Shown here piece after piece: positions 29,191 through 38,778 of a stretch of 64,000 nucleotides of DNA (position 1 is its first letter; each line of letters starts with the position of its first letter). A model generated the notes under the pieces. The model was not told the origin of the DNA and did not search any database. It was given only the letters and a program-made list of their open reading frames with translations. The translations under genes were made by a program, and so were the position numbers. Origin of the DNA: Leeia oryzae DSM 17879 (GTDB lineage Bacteria; Pseudomonadota; Gammaproteobacteria; Burkholderiales; Leeiaceae); assembly GCF_000376945.1 (NCBI RefSeq), contig NZ_AQXU01000024.1, positions 1-64,000 of the forward strand. Direction: 5' to 3'.

Positions 29191-29212
29191 TGGTAAGTCG
29201 TGGTTCAGACGG

Positions 29213-29557
29213 TTATAGGGCTTCGCAATGAAAACGGCCCTGGGCAACGCGCTGGGCGCCTGTCACTGTATTGTGGATGCCTTTACTGAGGGCGTCGAAG
29301 ACCACTTTGCTGGTGCTGCCGCTGCAGTATGGCTGCGTCACGTTCTCAATGGCGGTTTGCAGGTTGCTGGTCAGTCCCAGCGTGCTGATCGCTACGGTAA
29401 AGGTCCAGTCATTCTTGCCCAACCGCGTCACGTTTCTGTCAAAGCTAAGCCCGTTTTGCCCCCCGAGCCACAGGCCGGTATCAATGGCTTTTTGAGGTAT
29501 GCAGCCGGTTAGCAGAAGCACAATAAGCAAACAGAGGGTTGTCCTCAGAAGGTTCAT
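29213..29557 (-). CDS. Small putative lipoprotein
   Basis: A 114-residue predicted lipoprotein. MNLLRTTLCLLIVLLLTGC is a lipoprotein signal with the lipobox L-T-G-C, so the mature protein would start at C19. The rest (GLWLGGQNGLSFDRNVTRL, then a short C-terminal domain with two further cysteines) is not a family I recognise. The ATG at 29557 gives a clean signal; the longer frame to 29647 does not. It is convergent with cysS and divergent from mraZ, with 480 bases of non-coding DNA in front. Confidence 0.7.
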   Translation of the reverse strand: MNLLRTTLCLLIVLLLTGCIPQKAIDTGLWLGGQNGLSFDRNVTRLGKNDWTFTVAISTLGLTSNLQTAIENVTQPYCSGSTSKVVFDALSKGIHNTVTGAQRVAQGRFHCEAL

Positions 29558-29783
29558 GGATTTGGCCGTTTGTTGACTGGATATGTTGTTCTGATGGCAT
29601 GTCAGGACAATCCCTGCATGCCTTACGTGGTTCACAGTGTATTGCAAGCGGGTGTTTCTATAAAGAGGGTGGTTCTTCGGGGTTTTCGGGTCTGTGCATG
29701 GTCTTGGCAGCAGGAAGTAGTGAACGGCTGATCCATTCAGTATCCACGCCCAAGGCCATTTTTTGTGGATTTCTGGTGGTTTT

Positions 29784-29820
29784 TGGGAGAATCTCCCACC
29801 ACTTGCCTGCAGCCAAGTGG
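29784..29820. repeat. Two adjacent inverted repeats upstream of the mra promoter
   Basis: TGGGAG/CTCCCA (29784-29798, 3-base centre) is directly followed by CCACTTG/CAAGTGG (29799-29820, 8-base centre). They lie about 130 bases before the mraZ -35 box. No T-run follows, so they are not a terminator. They could be protein-binding sites or upstream RNA hairpins; the role is unknown. Confidence 0.55.
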
Positions 29821-29946
29821 CATGACATGCGAGTTTATATTTTACTTTCTAAAGCAGCGCTATCTCATTCATTTTAAAGGATATTCACAAAAAAAGCTTT
29901 GCGCGCTAAGTCTTTGTTGCATAAGGGAAAAATCTTGTTTTCTACC

Positions 29947-29975
29947 TTGACCATAGGGTCTTTTTTCTCTATAGT
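29947..29975 (+). promoter_or_regulatory. Main promoter of the dcw cluster (Pmra)
   Basis: TTGACC (29947-29952) and TATAGT (29970-29975) with an ideal 17-base spacer. The expected start site is near 29982, about 60 bases before the mraZ GTG. It is the best promoter match in front of the cluster. Confidence 0.8.
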
Positions 29976-30008
29976 GGTAAAAGGTGGGAGAAAGTGGGTT
30001 TTTGTGGT
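29975..30008 (+). promoter_or_regulatory. MraZ operator boxes
   Basis: Four direct repeats recur every 10 bases: TGGT at 29975, TGGG at 29985, TGGG at 29995 and TGGT at 30005. MraZ proteins are known to bind TGGG-type repeats spaced by about 5 bases in front of their own operon. Here the boxes start at the last base of the -10 element and cover the predicted start site, so binding should repress the cluster. Confidence 0.8.
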
Positions 30009-30040
30009 GGTTTTTCCCTTGTCAGACAAGAGAGGTTTCC

Positions 30041-30490
30041 GTGAGTTTTCGGGGTAGTGCAACGCTAAATCTGGATAGCAAGGGGCGCTTGGCGATCCCG
30101 GCACGCTATCGCGATGCGTTGGCCGAAATTTCTGCCGGCAAACTGGTCTTGACTGCAGACCCGAGCAAGTGTCTGTTGCTTTATCCAGTGACAGAATGGG
30201 GTCCCATCGAAGAGAAGTTGAACAGTGTATCCAGTTTCAATCCTCAGTTGCGTGCTTACCAGCGTGTGGTTGTGGGTTATGCAGAAGATGTGGAAATGGA
30301 TTCTGCGGGGCGCATTCTGGTTTCTCCGGAGTTGCGCACATTTGCCGGGCTGGACAAGCGTGTGGTGCTTATCGGGCAAGGCAAGAAATTTGAATTGTGG
30401 GATGAACTTGGTTGGCAGCGGCAGTGTGATGTGGCACTGGAATACAGTGCTAACGGGATGCCTGCTGAGCTTGAAGGGTTCTCTCTATAA
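30041..30490 (+). CDS. mraZ: Transcriptional regulator MraZ
   Basis: A 149-residue DNA-binding protein made of two AbrB/SpoVT-like repeats. The first is [24 protein letters not shown], spanning residues 2-25, and the second is [16 protein letters not shown] near 85. It forms a ring and regulates its own dcw operon. The start is GTG with AGAGG 5 bases upstream; this begins the protein exactly at the first repeat, while the longer frame from 29984 would overlap the operator. The stop TAA overlaps the next ATG by one base (TAATG). Confidence 0.94.
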   Translation: MSFRGSATLNLDSKGRLAIPARYRDALAEISAGKLVLTADPSKCLLLYPVTEWGPIEEKLNSVSSFNPQLRAYQRVVVGYAEDVEMDSAGRILVSPELRTFAGLDKRVVLIGQGKKFELWDELGWQRQCDVALEYSANGMPAELEGFSL

Positions 30491-31431
30491 TGTCTGCACC
30501 AACTACACACGTCACCGTGATGCTTCAGGAAGCGGTGGCGGGGCTCTCTGTAAAGCCAAACGGTATCTATGTTGACTGCACCTTCGGGCGGGGCGGTCAC
30601 AGCCGTTTGATTCTCTCGCAATTGGACGCCGGGGGGCGTCTGATTGCGTTTGATAAAGATCCTGCGGCCATCGCAGAGGCCAGTCTTGTCAAAGATCCTC
30701 GTTTTCATATCGTTCACGCACCATTCGGAGATTTTGCGGCCGAACTGGATCGGCTGGGTATTGCCCGCGTGGATGGTGTGCTGATGGATCTGGGTGTGTC
30801 ATCACCGCAGCTGGATGAAGCTGAACGGGGGTTCAGTTTCCGGTTTGATGCGCCTTTGGATATGCGTATGGATAACACCCGTGGCCAGACGGCTGCGGAT
30901 TGGATCAATACTGCCGCTGAGGCAGACTTGTCGAAAGTGATCAGGGATTATGGTGAAGAGCGGTATGCTAAACAGGTTGCAAGCGCGATTGTTGCTGCGC
31001 GCAGCCAAGAGCCCATTACCACAACCCGGCAACTTGCCAAGGTCGTGGCGTCGGCCGTCCGTACACGCGAGCAGGGTCAGGACCCCGCGACGCGCACCTT
31101 TCAGGCTGTACGGATTTACATCAATCGCGAGCTTGAAGAGCTCACGCTAGTTCTGCCACAGATTATCAGCCGCCTGAATGTGGGCGGACGTCTGTCGGTC
31201 ATCAGCTTTCATTCGCTGGAAGATCGTATAGTCAAGCATGCATTTCGTGATGCAGTAACAGTGGATACCCTGCCAAGCAGACTGCCTGTCAGGGCGGATC
31301 AACTGGCGCAGCCTGAGGCTCGTCTTGTGGGTAAAGCCATGAAGGCCTCTGCAGAAGAAGTGCGTTCCAACTCCCGCTCGCGCAGCGCAACACTGCGTGT
31401 CCTGGAAAAGTTGGAGGGCAAGCATGTTTAA
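30490..31431 (+). CDS. rsmH: 16S rRNA (cytosine-1402-N4)-methyltransferase
   Basis: A 313-residue SAM-dependent enzyme (formerly MraW) that methylates N4 of C1402 in the ribosomal decoding centre. Visible motifs are [13 protein letters not shown] at the N-terminus, the SAM loop [16 protein letters not shown] near 30, [15 protein letters not shown] near 96 and [12 protein letters not shown] near 240. Its length and position as second dcw gene are standard. It overlaps mraZ by one base and ftsL by 8 bases, pointing to coupled translation. Confidence 0.96.
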   Translation: MSAPTTHVTVMLQEAVAGLSVKPNGIYVDCTFGRGGHSRLILSQLDAGGRLIAFDKDPAAIAEASLVKDPRFHIVHAPFGDFAAELDRLGIARVDGVLMDLGVSSPQLDEAERGFSFRFDAPLDMRMDNTRGQTAADWINTAAEADLSKVIRDYGEERYAKQVASAIVAARSQEPITTTRQLAKVVASAVRTREQGQDPATRTFQAVRIYINRELEELTLVLPQIISRLNVGGRLSVISFHSLEDRIVKHAFRDAVTVDTLPSRLPVRADQLAQPEARLVGKAMKASAEEVRSNSRSRSATLRVLEKLEGKHV

Positions 31432-31723
31432 ACTGAATCTCATGCTGCTGCTCATCGCCATTGTATCCGCACTGTCCGTGGTGACTTCCCAGCACAAGGC
31501 ACGTCGTCTGTATGCGGCGTACCAGCAGGAAGTAAAGCAGAGTCGCCAGTATGGGGAAGACTACGACAAGCTGCTGCTTGAACAAAGTACCCAAGGGATG
31601 CACTCCCGCATCGAGCGCGAAGCGCAAGGTGCACTGAAAATGAATACGCCCGCGCCGGAGCGTACCCGCGTTGTCACCTCGGATGGCGATGCCGTCCTGG
31701 TTGTTCCACCGAAAGAGGAATGA
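31424..31723 (+). CDS. ftsL: Cell division protein FtsL
   Basis: A 99-residue bitopic membrane protein. The N-terminus [19 protein letters not shown] is the membrane helix and the periplasmic remainder is a predicted coiled coil ([20 protein letters not shown]). FtsL works with FtsB and FtsQ to activate septal peptidoglycan synthesis by FtsW and FtsI. Family members are poorly conserved in sequence, so the identification rests on size, topology and the place between rsmH and ftsI. GGAGGG precedes the ATG at 31424. Confidence 0.9.
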   Translation: MFKLNLMLLLIAIVSALSVVTSQHKARRLYAAYQQEVKQSRQYGEDYDKLLLEQSTQGMHSRIEREAQGALKMNTPAPERTRVVTSDGDAVLVVPPKEE

Positions 31724-31725
31724 CC

Positions 31726-33465
31726 ATGGCCCGTGTCCGTTACGCGAATCCTGACCTTGCCCTTAAATTACCAGCCTGGCGTTCAGCCCTGGTTTTTGGC
31801 CTTTTGGGGGCCGGCTTCTTTGCCCTAGTGGGCCGCTCATTGTATTTACAGGTCCAGCAGGATGTGTTCTTGCAAAAAGAAGGTGAAGCACGCTATAGCC
31901 GCATCATTCCGCTGGTGGCCAAACGTGGTGTAATTACCGACCGTAATGGTCTGACCCTGGCCCGTAGTGCGCAGGCGGCGAGCGTCTGGGCTAATCCGGC
32001 TGAATCCGACGGCATTACCGCCGCCCAATACACGATGCTGGCTCAGGAACTGGGCATGAGCGAAAAAGACATTCGTGCCAAGTTTGAAGACAAGAGTCGT
32101 GGCTTTGTCTATCTAAAGCGTCGTATCAATCCGGAAATTGCTACCCGTCTACTGGCACAGAAAATTCCTGGTATCTACCAGCAGCCCGAATACAAACGGA
32201 TTTACCCTGCCCATGAAGTCATGGCGCACATTGTCGGCTTCACTGACCCGGACGAGCATGGTCAGGAAGGCATTGAACGGGCAAAAGATGCCGTGCTGGC
32301 CGGCAAGTCCGGCAGCTGGGGTGTAATCCGCGACCGCCGTGGTTTTGTGGTGGAAGACCTGGGCAATAAAGTGCCGCCAAAAGACGGTGAAACCGTCACG
32401 CTGTCTATCGACAGTGACATCCAGTATCTGGCTTTCCGCGAGCTGGCGGCCGGTGTATCTGCCGCCAAGGCCAAGGCGGGCGGCGTTGTGGTGCTGGATG
32501 CCCATACGGGTGAGGTGCTGGCGCTGGCCAATGTGCCAACTTACAACCCGAATAACCGTGGCACTATCGTGCCCGAAAACATGCGTAACCGGGTGCTGAC
32601 AGACCAGTTCGAACCCGGTTCCATGATGAAGCCGATTTCGATCTCGGCCGCGCTGGATGCTGGCATCGTCAAGCCAGAGTCAACATTTGTGACCAACGGC
32701 AGCATGCAGATTGCCAACCGCACGATTACGGATACCCACAATTACGGTGTATTGACCACCGCTGGCGTGATTCAGAAGTCCAGTAACATTGGTACGGCAA
32801 CCATCGCCCTGAAAATGAGCCCGGAAATGATGTGGAGCATGTATGACCGCGTCGGCTTCGGCAAGATACCCGCCACGGGTTTTCCGGGAGAAGCCAAGGG
32901 CCGTCTGCGCCCGTTCAAGACCTGGAAGCCGGTTGAGCAGGCCACCATGGGCTATGGCTACGGGATTTCCGTCAGCCTGATGCAGATCGCCCGTGCCTAC
33001 ATGATTTTTGCCAATGATGGTGCAATCCGGCCCGTCAGCATCCTCAAGCAGTCTGCCCCGGGCGCGGCGACGCAGGTGATCAAGCCTGAAACCTCCCGCG
33101 AGATGCTGAAAATGCTGGAGATGGTCACGCAGCCAGGCGGTACGGCTCAGCTAGCGCAGGTGGTGGGCTACCGCGTCGGCGGGAAAACCGGCACCGCCTA
33201 CAAGCACGCGGCTGGCGGCTACTCAAAAGACAAATATGTGGCGTCATTTGTTGGCGTGGCACCTATTTCTGCGCCACGTGTCATCGTGGCGGTCATGGTG
33301 GATGAACCAGACCCTACCAAACACTATGGCGGCCAGGTTTCTGCCCCCATTTTCAGCAAAATTACGGCAGGCATCATGCGCAAACTGGGCGTACAGCCCG
33401 ATGCTCCTGCACAAACCGTTGTGATCCCAGGTTTTGATGAGCCAGAAGCGGAGACGGGGCTATGA
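31726..33465 (+). CDS. ftsI: Penicillin-binding protein 3, septal peptidoglycan transpeptidase
   Basis: A 579-residue class B penicillin-binding protein that cross-links septal peptidoglycan. One membrane anchor lies at about 20-40, a PBP dimer domain follows, and the transpeptidase domain has the active serine in FEPGSMMKP (S299, SxxK), S352-S-N354 in KSSNIGT, and K487-T-G in KTGTAYK. The ATG at 31726 is preferred over 31720 because AGGA lies 6 bases upstream. It overlaps the next gene by 4 bases. Beta-lactams acting on PBP3 should target it. Confidence 0.96.
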   Translation: MARVRYANPDLALKLPAWRSALVFGLLGAGFFALVGRSLYLQVQQDVFLQKEGEARYSRIIPLVAKRGVITDRNGLTLARSAQAASVWANPAESDGITAAQYTMLAQELGMSEKDIRAKFEDKSRGFVYLKRRINPEIATRLLAQKIPGIYQQPEYKRIYPAHEVMAHIVGFTDPDEHGQEGIERAKDAVLAGKSGSWGVIRDRRGFVVEDLGNKVPPKDGETVTLSIDSDIQYLAFRELAAGVSAAKAKAGGVVVLDAHTGEVLALANVPTYNPNNRGTIVPENMRNRVLTDQFEPGSMMKPISISAALDAGIVKPESTFVTNGSMQIANRTITDTHNYGVLTTAGVIQKSSNIGTATIALKMSPEMMWSMYDRVGFGKIPATGFPGEAKGRLRPFKTWKPVEQATMGYGYGISVSLMQIARAYMIFANDGAIRPVSILKQSAPGAATQVIKPETSREMLKMLEMVTQPGGTAQLAQVVGYRVGGKTGTAYKHAAGGYSKDKYVASFVGVAPISAPRVIVAVMVDEPDPTKHYGGQVSAPIFSKITAGIMRKLGVQPDAPAQTVVIPGFDEPEAETGL

Positions 33466-36266
33466 CAAACACAGCACTCATCGATCAATTCCGTGCATTA
33501 ACTGCCAACGTAAACGCCCTGGTGATCGACAGCCGCGAGGTGTTGCCCGGCGCTGCTTTTTTTGCCTTGCCTGGTGAACACGGAGATGGCCGCGATTACA
33601 TCCCGGCCGCCATTGCCGCAGGGGCGACACTGGTGGTGTGGGAATCTGAGGGATTTAGCTGGCAACCTGACTGGCAGGTGGCTAATCTGGGTGTCGCAGA
33701 TCTACGGCAAGCGATAGGCTGGCTGGCTAGCGAGTTTTATGGGCATCCTGCCGAGGGGATGTCCTTTGTTGGTGTTACGGGTACCAATGGCAAGACATCT
33801 TGCACGCACTGGCTGATGCAGGCCTTTGATCTGCTGGGGCGCAAAACGGCCGTGGTTGGTACGGTGGGTAACGGGTTTGCCGGTCACCTGACCGAAGCGA
33901 CGCATACCACACCAATGCCGATTGCGTTGCAGCAGTTGCTGCGCGACTTCAAGGCAGCAGATGCCCAAGTTGTTGCGATGGAAGTGTCATCGCACGCGCT
34001 GGAGCAAGGTCGTGCCAACGGCGTGCCATTTTCAACCGCGCTGTTTACCAACCTGACACGTGACCATCTGGATTACCACGGCGATATGGCAGCTTACGCT
34101 GCGGCCAAGGCCCGGTTGTTCAAGTGGCCAAACCTGAAACATGCCGTCATCAATGCTGACGATCCATTTTCTGGTGAATTGCTGACCATCGCGGAAGCTC
34201 ATCAGGTCAAGGTACTGACCTATGGCATTTCGCAGGGGGATATCCATTGCTCCCGCATTGCGATGGATCTGAATGGACTGGATCTGGATATCCAGACACC
34301 AGAAGGCGTTATTCGCGTCCAGAGCGGGTTGATTGGTGAGTTCAACATTTCCAACCTGCTGGGGGTGCTTGGCGTACTGTTGGCAGAAGGTGTGGCGCTG
34401 GCTGATGCGGGTAAAGTCCTTGGCCAAATCCGCAGTGTTGCGGGGCGGATGCAACGCGTTGGCGGGCAAGACCAGCCGCTGATTGTCATTGATTACGCGC
34501 ACACGCCCGATGCCTTGGAAAAAGCACTGACCACCCTGAAGGTGGTGTTGCCTGAAGGCGGCAAACTGTATGTGGTCTTTGGTTGCGGTGGTGACCGTGA
34601 CAATGGCAAACGCCCTGTGATGGGCGGAATTGCCGGGCGCATCGCAGATGTCGTGATTGTAACCAGCGATAACCCAAGAACCGAAGATGCCAGCACCATC
34701 GTCCAGCAAGTAGCAGCTGGTGTGGATGAAAACCCGCACGAGGTGGTCATCGACCGTCACCAGGCAATTCGCCGTGCCGTTGCGCTGGCCAAGGCCGGTG
34801 ATATTGTGCTGATTGCCGGTAAAGGGCATGAGGACTATCAGATTATCGGCAAGTCCAAGCATCATTTTGATGATGTCGAAGAAGCTTGCCTCGCGCTTTT
34901 GAATGCCCCCGACGACACGATGACCACGCTGCATGTGGCGGCCTTGGCGGTTGGTGGAGCACTTCGGGGTGCTGATGTTGCATTTAACCATGTCACGCAT
35001 GACACGCGCGCTGTTCAGCCTGGCAGCCTGTATGTTGCCCGCAAAGGCGCAGCCATGGATGGCCATGCGCTGATTCCTCAGGCACTTGCTGCCGGTGCCG
35101 TAGCGGCACTGGTGGAAGATATCCCGGCAGAAGGTTACGGCTGCCCGGTCATTCAGGTCGCGAATACGGATCTGGCGCTAGGCAGACTGGCGGCCTGGTG
35201 GCGTGGCAGGTTCCGCATTCCAGTGGCCGCCATTACTGGCTCCTGCGGCAAAACCACCGTGAAGGACATGCTGGCATCAGTGTGTGCTTCCGCAGTCGGG
35301 GCGGCCAATGTGGTAGCCACCGAAGGCAGTTTCAACAACCATACCGGTTTGCCGCTGACCTTGTTGCGCCTGCGTGACAATCACCGCTATGCCGTGATTG
35401 AAATGGGCATGAATCACCCTGGCGAAATCGCCTACCTGACCCAACTGACACGTCCTACCGTTGCTATGGTGAATAATGCACAGCCTGTCCATCTGGAAGG
35501 CGTCGGCTCACTGGACGGTGTCGCCCGTGCAAAAGGCGAGATTTATGCCGGTCTGGCACGAAATGGCACCGCCATTGTCAATGCAGAAGATGCTTACGCA
35601 CCTTACTGGAAATCCCTGAATACCCAGCACAAAACTGTGACGTTTGGCTTTGAAAATGCTGACGTTACCGTTTCCGGTGAATGCCTGCCCCTGGAAAGCC
35701 ATATCTGCTTGCATGGTGCCCAGGGAGATTTCAAGACCACGCTGCCTACGCCGGGCAAGCACAATGTACTGAACGCTGCAGCCGTGACTGCTGTTGCACA
35801 GGCACTTGGCCTGGCGGATCAGGATATTGCGGCGGGTCTGGCGAACTACAAGGGTAGTAAAGGGCGTCTGCAGCAAAAGCCGGCCCGTTTCGGTGGCCGC
35901 CTGATCGACGATAGCTACAACGCCAACCCGGCCAGCATGCGCGCCGCACTGGATGTGCTGTCTGCACTGGATGGGCAGCGGATTTATGTGATGGGCGGCA
36001 TGGGCGAACTGGGTACGGATAGCAAGGCACTACATGCTGGTGTGGGTGAATATGCCCGCGGCAAAGTGGAGCATCTGCTGTGCTGGGGCGGCGATAGCGC
36101 CGAAGCTGCAGCCGCATTTGGCCCGAACGGACGATATTTTGAAGATTTTGATGCCTTGCTGGCCGCGCTGGATGCGCTGGTGTCCCCAGATACCACCATG
36201 CTGGTGAAAGGTTCCCGTTCCATGAAGATGGAACGGGTGGTAGAACATTTTATCAAGGAGGCCTGA
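33462..36266 (+). CDS. murE-murF: Bifunctional MurE-MurF: UDP-MurNAc-tripeptide and UDP-MurNAc-pentapeptide ligase
   Basis: A 934-residue fusion of two consecutive cytoplasmic peptidoglycan-precursor ligases. Residues 1-486 are MurE, which adds meso-diaminopimelate: ATP loop VTGTNGKTSCTHW near 105 and the diaminopimelate signature D403-N-P-R406. From M487 (TTLHVAALAVGG) the MurF part begins, which adds D-Ala-D-Ala, with its own ATP loop AITGSCGKTTVKDML near 589 and IEMGMNHPGEIAYLTQ near 646. The frame is open across the joint. In most bacteria these are separate genes; such fusions are known in some betaproteobacteria, for example Bordetella. MurF might also be made from an internal ATG at 34920, but no clear ribosome binding site is seen. 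Confidence 0.95.
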   Translation: MTNTALIDQFRALTANVNALVIDSREVLPGAAFFALPGEHGDGRDYIPAAIAAGATLVVWESEGFSWQPDWQVANLGVADLRQAIGWLASEFYGHPAEGMSFVGVTGTNGKTSCTHWLMQAFDLLGRKTAVVGTVGNGFAGHLTEATHTTPMPIALQQLLRDFKAADAQVVAMEVSSHALEQGRANGVPFSTALFTNLTRDHLDYHGDMAAYAAAKARLFKWPNLKHAVINADDPFSGELLTIAEAHQVKVLTYGISQGDIHCSRIAMDLNGLDLDIQTPEGVIRVQSGLIGEFNISNLLGVLGVLLAEGVALADAGKVLGQIRSVAGRMQRVGGQDQPLIVIDYAHTPDALEKALTTLKVVLPEGGKLYVVFGCGGDRDNGKRPVMGGIAGRIADVVIVTSDNPRTEDASTIVQQVAAGVDENPHEVVIDRHQAIRRAVALAKAGDIVLIAGKGHEDYQIIGKSKHHFDDVEEACLALLNAPDDTMTTLHVAALAVGGALRGADVAFNHVTHDTRAVQPGSLYVARKGAAMDGHALIPQALAAGAVAALVEDIPAEGYGCPVIQVANTDLALGRLAAWWRGRFRIPVAAITGSCGKTTVKDMLASVCASAVGAANVVATEGSFNNHTGLPLTLLRLRDNHRYAVIEMGMNHPGEIAYLTQLTRPTVAMVNNAQPVHLEGVGSLDGVARAKGEIYAGLARNGTAIVNAEDAYAPYWKSLNTQHKTVTFGFENADVTVSGECLPLESHICLHGAQGDFKTTLPTPGKHNVLNAAAVTAVAQALGLADQDIAAGLANYKGSKGRLQQKPARFGGRLIDDSYNANPASMRAALDVLSALDGQRIYVMGGMGELGTDSKALHAGVGEYARGKVEHLLCWGGDSAEAAAAFGPNGRYFEDFDALLAALDALVSPDTTMLVKGSRSMKMERVVEHFIKEA

Positions 36267-37379
36267 GTGTTATTACTACTGGCACAATGGCTAGGGTCTG
36301 AAGTCCGGGCTTTTAACGTCATCAACTACATTACCCTGCGCGGCGTTCTGGCCATGCTGACTGCTTTGGCCTTCTCTCTGTTGCTGGGCCCTGGCGTGAT
36401 CCGCAAGCTGACCGAGCTGAAAGTTGGCCAACCCCTGCGCGAAGAAAAACTGACCACGCACGTCACCAAGGTCGGCACCCCGACCATGGGCGGTACGCTG
36501 ATTCTGGTCTCGATTGCCCTGACTACCCTGTTGTGGGCCGACCTGCACAACCACTATGTCTGGCTGCTGCTGTTTGTGACCTTGGGGACCGGTGTAATCG
36601 GCTTTATCGATGATTACAAAAAGGTGGTTTACAAAAACCCGGCCGGCTTGTCCGGTAAAGCCAAGATGCTGGGGCAAAGCATCATCGCCCTGATTGCCGG
36701 TTACTGGCTGGCAACCCACGGAACGTTTTCTCTGGCTGCGTTCAAAGAAGCGGGCGCCCAGACTACGCTGATTGTGCCTTTCTTCAAAACCATCGCATTC
36801 CCGTTTGGCGTGGGTGGCTTCATGGTGCTGACGTATCTGGTGATTGTGGGCAGCAGCAATGCGGTGAACCTGACCGACGGGCTGGATGGTCTGGCCATCA
36901 TGCCATCCGTGATGGTCTCCGGTGCACTGGCCATTTTTGCGTACGTGGCCGGTAACGTGATCTTCTCCAAATACCTAGGGTTGCCGCATATCCCCGGTTC
37001 AGCCGAGGTGGTGGTGTTCTGTGCCGCGCTGGTGGGGGCCGGGCTCGGGTTCCTCTGGTTCAATGCCTATCCTGCCGAAGTCTTCATGGGCGACGTTGGG
37101 GCGTTGGCCATTGGTGCTGCGCTGGGCACGGTAGCCGTCATTGTCCGTCAGGAAATCGTGCTGGCCATCATGGGGGGCGTATTCGTGATGGAGGCAGTAT
37201 CGGTGATGTTGCAGGTGGCTTATTTCAAGTACACCGGGGGCAAACGGATTTTCCTGATGGCGCCTTTGCACCATCACTATGAGAAAAAAGGCTGGAAAGA
37301 AACGCAAGTTGTCGTGCGTTTCTGGATTATTACCATGATGTTGGTGCTAGCTGGTCTGGCAACCCTGAAACTGAGGTAA
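36267..37379 (+). CDS. mraY: Phospho-N-acetylmuramoyl-pentapeptide transferase
   Basis: A 370-residue membrane enzyme with about 10 helices that moves phospho-MurNAc-pentapeptide onto undecaprenyl phosphate, making lipid I. Active-site landmarks are [12 protein letters not shown] near 113, [13 protein letters not shown] near 200, the loop [18 protein letters not shown] near 266 and [12 protein letters not shown] near 333. The start is GTG directly after the murE-murF TGA, with AAGGAGG 5 bases upstream. Its product is the substrate of MurG, encoded three genes on. Confidence 0.97.
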   Translation: MLLLLAQWLGSEVRAFNVINYITLRGVLAMLTALAFSLLLGPGVIRKLTELKVGQPLREEKLTTHVTKVGTPTMGGTLILVSIALTTLLWADLHNHYVWLLLFVTLGTGVIGFIDDYKKVVYKNPAGLSGKAKMLGQSIIALIAGYWLATHGTFSLAAFKEAGAQTTLIVPFFKTIAFPFGVGGFMVLTYLVIVGSSNAVNLTDGLDGLAIMPSVMVSGALAIFAYVAGNVIFSKYLGLPHIPGSAEVVVFCAALVGAGLGFLWFNAYPAEVFMGDVGALAIGAALGTVAVIVRQEIVLAIMGGVFVMEAVSVMLQVAYFKYTGGKRIFLMAPLHHHYEKKGWKETQVVVRFWIITMMLVLAGLATLKLR

Positions 37380-37384
37380 TCATT

Positions 37385-38770
37385 ATGTACGGCAATCAAC
37401 GGGTACTGGTTCTGGGAATGGGTGACAGCGGGTTGTCTGCATGTCGCTGGCTGGACGCGCACGGCGCAACCGTAACCGTTGCCGATAGCCGTCAGTCGCC
37501 GCCGCAGCTGGCGCGTTTTCAGCAAGACATGCCGCACATGACGCTGCATCTGGGGCCGTTTGACGACATGATCTTTGGCGGAATCGACTACGCAGTCGTC
37601 AGCCCGGGTGTGCCAATTTCTGACCCGGCCATTGCCCGTGCCATCGCTCGCGGCATTCCAGTGATTGGTGATGTGGAGCTGTTTGCCCGCTGGATCGCTA
37701 CCTGGCCCAGCAAAGTGATTGCCATCACCGGGTCTAACGGCAAGAGCACCGTGACCAGCATGGTCGGGCATCTGTGCGAAAAGGCCGGTCTGAAAACGGT
37801 TGTAGCCGGTAATATCGGCCTGCCAGTACTGGATGCTCTGGAAGCATGCGAAGAAGACCGAGCAGATGGTGCCGGTTACCCTGATGTGTTTGTGCTGGAA
37901 CTCTCCAGCTTCCAGCTGGAAACCACGCAAAGCCTGCGTTGCGAGAGTGCCACCGTCCTGAATGTGTCAGAAGACCATCTGGACCGCTATGACGGCATGG
38001 ACGGCTACGCCGCTGCGAAAGCCAGAATCTTTGCCCATAGCAAGGTACAGGTACTGAACCAGCAGGATGTACGCAGCCTTGGCATGCAGAAGCCTTTGCA
38101 AAAAGTGCTGACATTTACGCTGAATACACCAACCGATCCAAACCAGTTTGGTTTGCTGGATCAGGGTAAAGGCATTCAGCTGGCCAAGGGGAATACGCCG
38201 CTGTTTCCGCTTATTGATCTGCCACTGGCTGGTCTGCATAACGCAGCCAATACCCTGGCAGCGCTGGCACTGATCGACGGCGCAGACATCCCGCTAGCCA
38301 GCGTGTTGCCGCATATCCGCAGCTTCAAAGGTCTGGCACATCGCGTCGAGCCGATATTAACGCTAAATGGTGTCACCTTCATTGATGACTCCAAAGGGAC
38401 CAATGTCGGGGCAACAGAAGCGGCACTAAAAGGCATGACCGAGCCGGTACTGCTGATTGCCGGCGGCGATGGCAAAGGACAGGATTTTACGCCGCTGCGT
38501 GATGCCATTCTGCAATCCGGCAAAGCAGTGTACCTGATCGGCAAAGATGCCGATGCGATTGCCGCAGTACTTGCCGGAACGAGCATTCCGCTTAGCCGCC
38601 ATGACTCGCTGGAAGCTGCGGTTGAGGCGGCCTGGTCCAATGCCCGCGAAGGGGATGTGATCTTGCTGAGCCCGGCTTGCGCCAGTCTGGACATGTTCCG
38701 GAATTATGCCCACCGGGCAGACGTTTTTATTGAGGCTGCACATGCAATTGCAGCCAGGACTCAGGGGTAG
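37385..38770 (+). CDS. murD: UDP-N-acetylmuramoyl-L-alanine--D-glutamate ligase
   Basis: A 461-residue cytoplasmic Mur ligase that adds D-glutamate to UDP-MurNAc-L-Ala. It opens with the UDP-binding Rossmann part [17 protein letters not shown], followed by the ATP loop [16 protein letters not shown] near 116, the conserved [15 protein letters not shown] near 194 and [17 protein letters not shown] near 330. The ATG lies 5 bases after the mraY stop. Its stop codon falls 8 bases before the ftsW ATG. Confidence 0.96.
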   Translation: MYGNQRVLVLGMGDSGLSACRWLDAHGATVTVADSRQSPPQLARFQQDMPHMTLHLGPFDDMIFGGIDYAVVSPGVPISDPAIARAIARGIPVIGDVELFARWIATWPSKVIAITGSNGKSTVTSMVGHLCEKAGLKTVVAGNIGLPVLDALEACEEDRADGAGYPDVFVLELSSFQLETTQSLRCESATVLNVSEDHLDRYDGMDGYAAAKARIFAHSKVQVLNQQDVRSLGMQKPLQKVLTFTLNTPTDPNQFGLLDQGKGIQLAKGNTPLFPLIDLPLAGLHNAANTLAALALIDGADIPLASVLPHIRSFKGLAHRVEPILTLNGVTFIDDSKGTNVGATEAALKGMTEPVLLIAGGDGKGQDFTPLRDAILQSGKAVYLIGKDADAIAAVLAGTSIPLSRHDSLEAAVEAAWSNAREGDVILLSPACASLDMFRNYAHRADVFIEAAHAIAARTQG

Positions 38771-38778
38771 TGGTTCAC

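Larger units (their letters stand above)
29558..30040. other. Control region upstream of the dcw cluster
   Basis: About 480 bases between the small lipoprotein gene and mraZ. The left part must hold the lipoprotein promoter, which I cannot assign. The right part contains two adjacent inverted repeats, an optimally spaced promoter and the repeated MraZ boxes, listed separately. Confidence 0.7.

Noticed and set aside
34911-34930. Possible missed stop and restart between murE and murF
   Set aside because: The frame is open with no stop in the printed sequence, and fusions of this pair are known, so it is annotated as one gene.
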